A stretch of 64,000 bases of DNA from Parabacteroides gordonii MS-1 = DSM 23371 (lineage in GTDB: Bacteria; Bacteroidota; Bacteroidia; Bacteroidales; Tannerellaceae): contig NZ_KQ033920.1 of the NCBI RefSeq assembly GCF_000969825.1, positions 1,477,075-1,541,074 of the forward strand, given 5' to 3'. The position numbers and the translations under genes are program-made. Shown one piece after another: positions 58,414 to 64,000 of this stretch (position 1 is its first letter; each line of letters starts with the position of its first letter). The notes under the pieces were generated by a model that made no database searches, was not told where the DNA came from, and saw only the letters and a program-made list of their open reading frames with translations.

Positions 58414-60804
58414 TTATTCCAAAGAACCATCCAATACGACGGTCTGTCCTTTTGCTAATTTCACTGATTTGACGATGTCGCCATACCGCACCGGGATCGT
58501 TTCATCTCCCTTCGTCCGGTCGGCCTTGATCTCTGCTTTAGTCAATTTCCCTCCTTTCCAGAAAATATCGACTTCATATCCACCCCGGGCACGTAAGCCG
58601 GTGACGGAGCCGTCCGGATATTTGGCCGGTAAAGCAGGCAGCAGGTTGATCTCGCCGGCATGGCTTTGCAGCAACATTTCGGTGACAGCTGTCGTGATAC
58701 CCAAGTTACCGTCAATTTGCCAGGAGCCCATGAAGAGACTGGTCAGGTTGGGATGCAGCGCCAAATCGAAATGACGGTCGATCACACGTTGCACGCTGTC
58801 GGGCTCTTCGAAACGCGCCCAATAGATTGCCGGGAAAGTGCCTGTCCAGCTACCGCTGTTATAGGAATAGCCGGGACGGCGGTACTCAACGGTCTTGCGG
58901 AAAGCCTGAGCCAGTTCGGGAGTGCCGCGCAACGTGATCTGGTTGCCAACGGCAAAAGCCCATCCATGCCCCACCTGTCCGCTGGCCGGATCAGAAGGTT
59001 CCCAATCGTCGTTCCATTCCTGTAGCTGACCGGTTCGCGGGCTGATCTTCATCGGAGCCAGCTTGGCATACGCTTTCGCGACCTCCTCCTTAAATGCGCC
59101 ATCATCCAATATCTCTGCGGCATTCATCGTATTCTCAAACAGGGCGCGGACGATCTGCATATCCTGAGCCGAGCCAACACAAGCCCACCCGGTTTCTCCA
59201 TTCGGCTTCACATAACCGTTTTCAAACGATTCGGAAGGGATAGTTACCAGGTAACCGTCTTTATCTGTCTGAAGGTTATCCAGATAAAACAGAGAGGCAT
59301 TCTTCAACAGGTCATAATTCTTCTTCAGAAAATCTTTATCGAGCGTAAAAAGGTAGTGTTCCCAGATATGCTGGCAAAGCCATGCTCCGCCCACCTGGAA
59401 CAAAGAGTATAGCCCGGTTCCTCCCACCATCCAGGTCGTACGCCAGATATCCAGGTTATGATGTGCCACCCAGCCACGCGAGTTGTATAAGTTTGCGGCC
59501 GTTTTCGCTCCGTCTACCGATGCTTCCCGTATCATGTCGAACATCGGGGCATGACATTCGGAGAGGTTCGTGATCTCTGCCGGCCAGTAGTTGATCTCGG
59601 CGTTGCAGTTGATCGTCCAGTTGGCACTCCAGGCAGGTTGCATATCCTGATTCCAGATGCCCTGCAGGTTCGATGGTTGCGATCCGGGACGGGAAGCCGA
59701 GATCAGCAGGTAACGTCCGAACTGGAAATAAAGGGCTGTAAGAGCCGGATCGTCACCGGGTTTGTAATTGGCGATCCGTTCGTTGATCGGCAAAGAGGCT
59801 TCAGGTGATTTCCCCAGATCGATACTGACACGGCCAAAAAGAGAGGAATAGTCTGCCACATGCGATTGGTACAGGCTTTCATACTCTTTCGTTTTCAATT
59901 GGGAAATATACTTTTCGCAGGCGGCTTTCTCATCCCTGCCATTCGCATAAGGGTCTTTATCAAAGCCGTTAAAGCTGGTCGCAGCCACAAAAGTCAAGGT
60001 GGCTGACGAGGCATCTTTCACATGCAACCGATCTCCGGCTGCCGTCATTTCACCATCCGACTGCTTCACCTGCAAACGCCCCTCAAAGCGCATGCCTTTT
60101 CCCTCCATATAAACGGGAGAATGTACTCCCGTATAATTGGGGTCGGTATGGAAAGGAGCCTGCCCGTTGATCACTACCTGGTCACCATCGGTCTTTGTCT
60201 GATGGTTGACCTGGCTTCCCAGGCCGGCTGTGAACGCTATTGCCTTCTTTTTATCTGCCGAGACATTCATCACGATGGCCTGGTCGGGAAAAGAGGCGAA
60301 CAGTTCACGCTTATAGTTTACCCCGTTCCGGGAATAGGTGATCGTGACCACTCCCCTGTTCAGATCGAGCTCCCTTCTGTAGGCCGAGACGTCTCCGTCG
60401 CCGTCCCACTCGAGCAGGATGTCGGCCAACGGCATATAATTCTGATTCCACGGCCCCAGCATATTGGCATCGATCACTTTCTGGGCTTCCAGATTCTTTT
60501 CCTCCAATAACAGCCGGCGTATTTCAGGAAGACATTTGTAAGCCCCCGGCCGTTGCAGGTCACGCGGTTCGCCGCTCCAGAAAGTATCATCGTTGGTTCG
60601 TATCGTATCCTGTTTCACACCTCCATAGATCATACCTCCCAAACGTCCATTGCCGACGGGAGTCGCTTCATACCAGGAAGCGGCAGGCTTATCCATATAA
60701 AAGATAGTGGAAGAAGGGATGTCTGCCGGAGACTGTTTGTCCGTACAGGTAATCAATGTTGCCGGCATAAGGCAACAAATCATTGTCAAGAAAGAGTTTT
60801 TCAT
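58414..60804 (-). CDS. GH95 alpha-L-fucosidase-type enzyme
   Basis: This 796-residue protein has a lipoprotein-like signal (MKNSFLTMICCLMPATLITC, Cys20). The GH95 N-terminal beta domain begins MDKPAASWYEATPVGNGRLGG. The helical barrel has NLQGIWNQDMQPAWSANWT followed by NCNAEINYWPAEI, which keeps the Asn pair of the catalytic centre. FENGYVKPNGETGW and GSWQIDGNLGITTAVTEML follow. GH95 enzymes are inverting alpha-1,2-L-fucosidases, with some alpha-L-galactosidases. It has its own promoter and terminator next to the GH29-GH3 pair. Confidence 0.93.
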   Translation of the reverse strand: MKNSFLTMICCLMPATLITCTDKQSPADIPSSTIFYMDKPAASWYEATPVGNGRLGGMIYGGVKQDTIRTNDDTFWSGEPRDLQRPGAYKCLPEIRRLLLEEKNLEAQKVIDANMLGPWNQNYMPLADILLEWDGDGDVSAYRRELDLNRGVVTITYSRNGVNYKRELFASFPDQAIVMNVSADKKKAIAFTAGLGSQVNHQTKTDGDQVVINGQAPFHTDPNYTGVHSPVYMEGKGMRFEGRLQVKQSDGEMTAAGDRLHVKDASSATLTFVAATSFNGFDKDPYANGRDEKAACEKYISQLKTKEYESLYQSHVADYSSLFGRVSIDLGKSPEASLPINERIANYKPGDDPALTALYFQFGRYLLISASRPGSQPSNLQGIWNQDMQPAWSANWTINCNAEINYWPAEITNLSECHAPMFDMIREASVDGAKTAANLYNSRGWVAHHNLDIWRTTWMVGGTGLYSLFQVGGAWLCQHIWEHYLFTLDKDFLKKNYDLLKNASLFYLDNLQTDKDGYLVTIPSESFENGYVKPNGETGWACVGSAQDMQIVRALFENTMNAAEILDDGAFKEEVAKAYAKLAPMKISPRTGQLQEWNDDWEPSDPASGQVGHGWAFAVGNQITLRGTPELAQAFRKTVEYRRPGYSYNSGSWTGTFPAIYWARFEEPDSVQRVIDRHFDLALHPNLTSLFMGSWQIDGNLGITTAVTEMLLQSHAGEINLLPALPAKYPDGSVTGLRARGGYEVDIFWKGGKLTKAEIKADRTKGDETIPVRYGDIVKSVKLAKGQTVVLDGSLE

Positions 60805-60860
60805 AATATCCGATCTTTAAAATTAAGAACTAACCACCTTATTAACAGGCGAGAACGACA

Positions 60861-60868
60861 CAAAGATA
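60861..60868 (-). promoter_or_regulatory. -7 box (TATCTTTG) of the GH95 gene
   Basis: An exact TAnnTTTG match lies 57 bp before the GH95 start codon. No clear -33 element at the usual spacing was found. Confidence 0.55.
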
Positions 60869-60934
60869 AGATTTGTACCAATACAACTACCGATTTCATC
60901 AACAAAATACATTAAAGTTTCCTTTTAAGGAAAA

Positions 60935-60970
60935 AGCAGCCAGAGTTTGTATCATTCAACTCTGACTGCT
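60935..60970 (-). terminator. Terminator of the InlB-repeat gene
   Basis: A 13-bp stem (60935-60947 with 60958-60970, one U-G wobble) is followed by TTTTT on the minus strand, 22 bp after the stop codon of the repeat-protein gene. Confidence 0.85.
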
Positions 60971-60992
60971 CTCATATGTCTTTAATTCAAAT

Positions 60993-63900
60993 TTATCGAA
61001 TAATTATTTTTTGGGTTACCGTATTTCCTACTTTAATCAAATAACAACCTTCCGGCAAAGCATGTGAAGAACATCCTTCCGGAATCCTTTTCTCTAAAAG
61101 CATCCGTCCCGATAACTCCCAAACTCTTAAAAAAGTATCTTCCGCAGTTTCCACATACAACCTGCCGGACAAAACATACATTCGTATTGCGGACAAATGA
61201 ATATTTTCATTTGCCACGGCCATATCTCTCCGCATAAACACAGCCTGCAAACTCACATCCCCATTGACCGCATAAGGATACGGGTTCAAGGTATTCCCAT
61301 CATCCCACTTCACAAAGATATTTCCCGGATCAGGAGTAGCCAAGAAAGTCACCCGGCTACCATATTTCACCTTTCCGGAAGGACTGACCGATGCTCGCCC
61401 ACCCTCCGGCATTAAACATTCCACTTCGTAAGTATCAAGTTTCAAACCATCGATTTCAATTTTCACCTCTTTTTCCACATTGGTAAGAGAATAGACCAAA
61501 GTATGACTTTTACTGGCGGCACGCATGGACAATCCCTCTTCCAATAACTTGCCGTTAGCGGTGACCTTCACCTCGCTTTGACTGTATCCGGGCAGAAGCA
61601 CGACTTTGAACGGCATCTTGCCCCCTACCTCAACCGAATGTACATCCACCTGCACGCCGACACCTGCACCGACCACGTTCGGGAGTTGTATCTTGGCGTA
61701 GTCACCTTTTCCAGATCTCGGCTGGAACAATGGCAGTAATCCGGAAGCCTCACGAACCGTTACGATACGCGGGTTATCACTATTCCCGTCATTCCATTTG
61801 TAGAAATACTGTCCGTCAGGAGCCGTTGCCAACAGGGAGATCATCGACTCCGGATAGAGCCGGGCTTTCATCGCATCCGTCGCCGTCGCAATGTCAACGG
61901 CTGATACATGCTCTGCCAACTTCAATTTCACACTGTCCTTCACGACTCCTTCCAGCGAGATGGAATAGTTCCCGGCAATCCGATACAGGCTATACACACC
62001 TTCCTCATTCGCCGTCAACTCCACTCCGTTCGCCTTGACGATCAGATTCTCTCCATGATATCCATCTGCAAAACGCAGGTAGAAATGGAACTTACCACCT
62101 TGCAGTACTTCGGTCGAATAACCGGACAACGGTTTGACCGCCACACCTTCCAATACAGGAAGGGTAATCGTAAAATATTTGGCATCCGGCACAAAGACAG
62201 CCTCCAATGTCGTATCGCTCGTTATCGTGAAAATGCCCGGATTGGCCTGGCTTCCGTTCTTCCAACCTCCGAACTTATAGTTCAGGTCGGGCACGGCCGT
62301 TACTGAAATCTGCTTAGAACAAGGCAACGTAAGCGAACCATCGCTACCGTCTTCCGTAAAATGAATATGACCTCCCTCCGCTGCTTGTTCCAAAGTAACT
62401 GTATAAGTCACGCTTTCCAATCCCTTCACCGTAATCTTCACATCCTTGGAAGCGCCTTCCACGCGATAAATGCCGTTAGCGTTTGCCGTCAATACGGAAT
62501 CGTTTGCCAATACGGTCATCGAATCCAACGACTGGAAATAGTTCCTGTCTACTTCTAAAGAGAATTCAAACGCACCTCCGAAAGCGATTGCCGAAACCAC
62601 CTCACCTCCCAACGGATTGATGGCGGTAATGCCAGCCGGCAAATCGAAGGTAACCAGTAGTTTCTTCACACCGAATCCCATATCCCGCACGGTCACTCCG
62701 TCTTTATAACCCTCCTTGACTGCAAATGCTTTCAGGGTAATGAGTTGCTTTGCATCGGTGCTCACCTCGAAAGGTTCTTCATAAAGCCGTTTCGGACTGT
62801 CACTGATCGAATAATAGAGTGTCGTGTTTTCATCCGTCTTTTTGAGAGTTACTTTCACAACTGTTCCCGTAAGCATATTGTCGGTGTTTTCCGGGTCGGT
62901 GATGATCTCCGGCGCGGAAGCTACCGTACGCGCATCTTCAAAGATGGCGGAGATATACAAGTCGTTTGCAGGCATTTTGATGGTCTGAGGGCTGGTGGTG
63001 TATGTCTTTCCACCGATCGACAAGGCTTTCAGGCCATACTTCGCATCCGTAGGCGTTGCCGTGATCGTGATCTCCACGCCTTCCCCGACCTTGTCGCCCG
63101 AAACCAACAGGTCTCCTCTCCGCTTTACCTCGATCTTTCCGTTTTCCGGTTGGGTAAAGCGAACCATATAACCAGGTTTCCAGGTGGCATAGAATGTCTT
63201 GTCGCCCGATTCACCCTTTTCAATCTTCGTTACAGGTCCCACCGTCAACATATCGTCGGCATACCAACCGGCAAATGTAAATCCGGGACGGATAGCATTC
63301 GTCGGCAACTGTTTCGACTCTTCTGTCGTATAGGTATCATCGGGCAATTCTTCCCCGTGAAACATATCGTAATGGATCTTGTAGTGCTTCGGTCCCCATT
63401 TGGCGTATAAGGTGAGGTCGCCGCCAATACTTCCGGATGTATTTTTATCATACGGCTTAGTAAAACCGGCATCCACAAACCAACCTTCAAAATCGTAGTT
63501 CGTCTTATAAGTACGCTTATCTATTTCAATCGGTTGTCCATACGTAAACGGGAAACTACCCTTGATTTCGGAACCGCCATTCGTTACGAACGACAAATGA
63601 TATATTTTCGGTGTCCATCGGGCATAAAGGGTTTTATCACCGGTTTCGTAATAAAACACATTCTCCATATATTTCGTTCCCCCTTCATTCGCGGTGAACC
63701 ATCCGACAAAATCATAATGTTCTTTCTTCGGCTCAGGTAGTGTAACAACCTCTGCCACGGTGTATGTCTTTTTGACATCAGCAGGAAGAGTTCCTCCATT
63801 TGTTACATAAGCAAGTTTATAATCACAAGCTTTCCAATGCGCATAAAGAGTTATCTTTTTCTTATCTGGTCCCGGTTGCGCAGCAATTGAAGTATACTTG

Positions 63901-64000
63901 TTTCCTCCTTCAGGTTGATCGAACCAACCCAAAAACTCCCAACCTCTTCTTTCTGTTTTAGGCATTTTATTTTCCGGTACACCGTTTTCCAAACTATAAT
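60993..64000 (-). CDS. Large secreted InlB-repeat/multi-module surface protein (5' end outside window)
   Basis: The frame is open to the window edge (the codons before the TTG at 63992 read YS), so the true start lies beyond. The visible 1000 residues begin with four Listeria-Bacteroides repeats of about 65-70 residues (FLGWF, FVGWF, FEGWF and FAGWY, each followed by a TLYA-W type end) to about residue 275. Next come a divergent InlB repeat and a chitobiase-C-like domain (TLYYSISDSPKRLYEEPFEV). Then a beta module (FEFSLEVDRNYFQS type) alternates with divergent InlB repeats three times. A C-terminal sorting-type domain ends EGCYLIKVGNTVTQKIIIR. Such proteins sit on the cell surface. A role in binding hosts or glycans is inferred. 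Confidence 0.85.
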   Translation of the reverse strand, partial: YSLENGVPENKMPKTERRGWEFLGWFDQPEGGNKYTSIAAQPGPDKKKITLYAHWKACDYKLAYVTNGGTLPADVKKTYTVAEVVTLPEPKKEHYDFVGWFTANEGGTKYMENVFYYETGDKTLYARWTPKIYHLSFVTNGGSEIKGSFPFTYGQPIEIDKRTYKTNYDFEGWFVDAGFTKPYDKNTSGSIGGDLTLYAKWGPKHYKIHYDMFHGEELPDDTYTTEESKQLPTNAIRPGFTFAGWYADDMLTVGPVTKIEKGESGDKTFYATWKPGYMVRFTQPENGKIEVKRRGDLLVSGDKVGEGVEITITATPTDAKYGLKALSIGGKTYTTSPQTIKMPANDLYISAIFEDARTVASAPEIITDPENTDNMLTGTVVKVTLKKTDENTTLYYSISDSPKRLYEEPFEVSTDAKQLITLKAFAVKEGYKDGVTVRDMGFGVKKLLVTFDLPAGITAINPLGGEVVSAIAFGGAFEFSLEVDRNYFQSLDSMTVLANDSVLTANANGIYRVEGASKDVKITVKGLESVTYTVTLEQAAEGGHIHFTEDGSDGSLTLPCSKQISVTAVPDLNYKFGGWKNGSQANPGIFTITSDTTLEAVFVPDAKYFTITLPVLEGVAVKPLSGYSTEVLQGGKFHFYLRFADGYHGENLIVKANGVELTANEEGVYSLYRIAGNYSISLEGVVKDSVKLKLAEHVSAVDIATATDAMKARLYPESMISLLATAPDGQYFYKWNDGNSDNPRIVTVREASGLLPLFQPRSGKGDYAKIQLPNVVGAGVGVQVDVHSVEVGGKMPFKVVLLPGYSQSEVKVTANGKLLEEGLSMRAASKSHTLVYSLTNVEKEVKIEIDGLKLDTYEVECLMPEGGRASVSPSGKVKYGSRVTFLATPDPGNIFVKWDDGNTLNPYPYAVNGDVSLQAVFMRRDMAVANENIHLSAIRMYVLSGRLYVETAEDTFLRVWELSGRMLLEKRIPEGCSSHALPEGCYLIKVGNTVTQKIIIR

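Overview
The window reads as chromosomal DNA of a gut-type Bacteroidales bacterium (Bacteroides or Parabacteroides; the sequence alone does not settle the genus). The signs are SusC/SusD pairs, an ECF sigma/FecR pair next to an STN-type SusC, an UpxY-like NusG paralogue, many secreted or lipoprotein glycoside hydrolases, and promoters with the Bacteroidetes TAnnTTTG -7 box. No rRNA, tRNA, transposase or integrase was seen.

Layout. 1-5 kb: the 3' end of a large surface repeat protein, an orphan UpxY-like antiterminator, a Tat-type Gfo/Idh/MocA oxidoreductase and a soluble GAF/PAS histidine kinase. 5-31 kb: an alpha-mannoside utilisation region, all on the minus strand. It has an ECF sigma factor and FecR anti-sigma, SusC (with STN domain), SusD, a DUF3823-type lipoprotein, a TIM-barrel hydrolase-like lipoprotein and two GH92 proteins. 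A tight six-gene operon precedes it: six-hairpin glycosidase, long class I mannose-6-phosphate isomerase, ROK kinase, a third GH92, an MFS sugar transporter and GH38. Together these would bind and import mannose-rich glycans, trim them in the periplasm, take up mannose, phosphorylate it and isomerise it to fructose-6-phosphate. 31-39 kb: a GH2 beta-galactosidase in an operon with a sodium/solute symporter, an SDR, an enolase-superfamily sugar-acid dehydratase and an RraA-like aldolase, with an AraC regulator upstream; this looks like a non-phosphorylative sugar-acid route. 39-44 kb: a glycoside-hydrolase-like protein behind a small winged-helix protein, then a structured non-coding RNA and a small acidic protein. 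44-61 kb: a second PUL (SusC, SusD, GH2), an S41 peptidase, and GH3, GH29 and GH95 enzymes, suggesting fucosylated galactose-containing glycans. 61-64 kb: a large InlB-repeat surface protein cut by the window end.

The least explained features are two arrays of short palindromes on exact periods. Nine 12-bp palindromes on a 23-bp period lie at 9860-10054, and about five 16-bp palindromes on a 22-bp period lie at 20441-20541. Each sits directly after the stop codon of the last gene of a mannan-related transcription unit and before a hairpin. A second strong candidate is the three-way-junction RNA at 43414-43579, which has its own promoter and a terminator.
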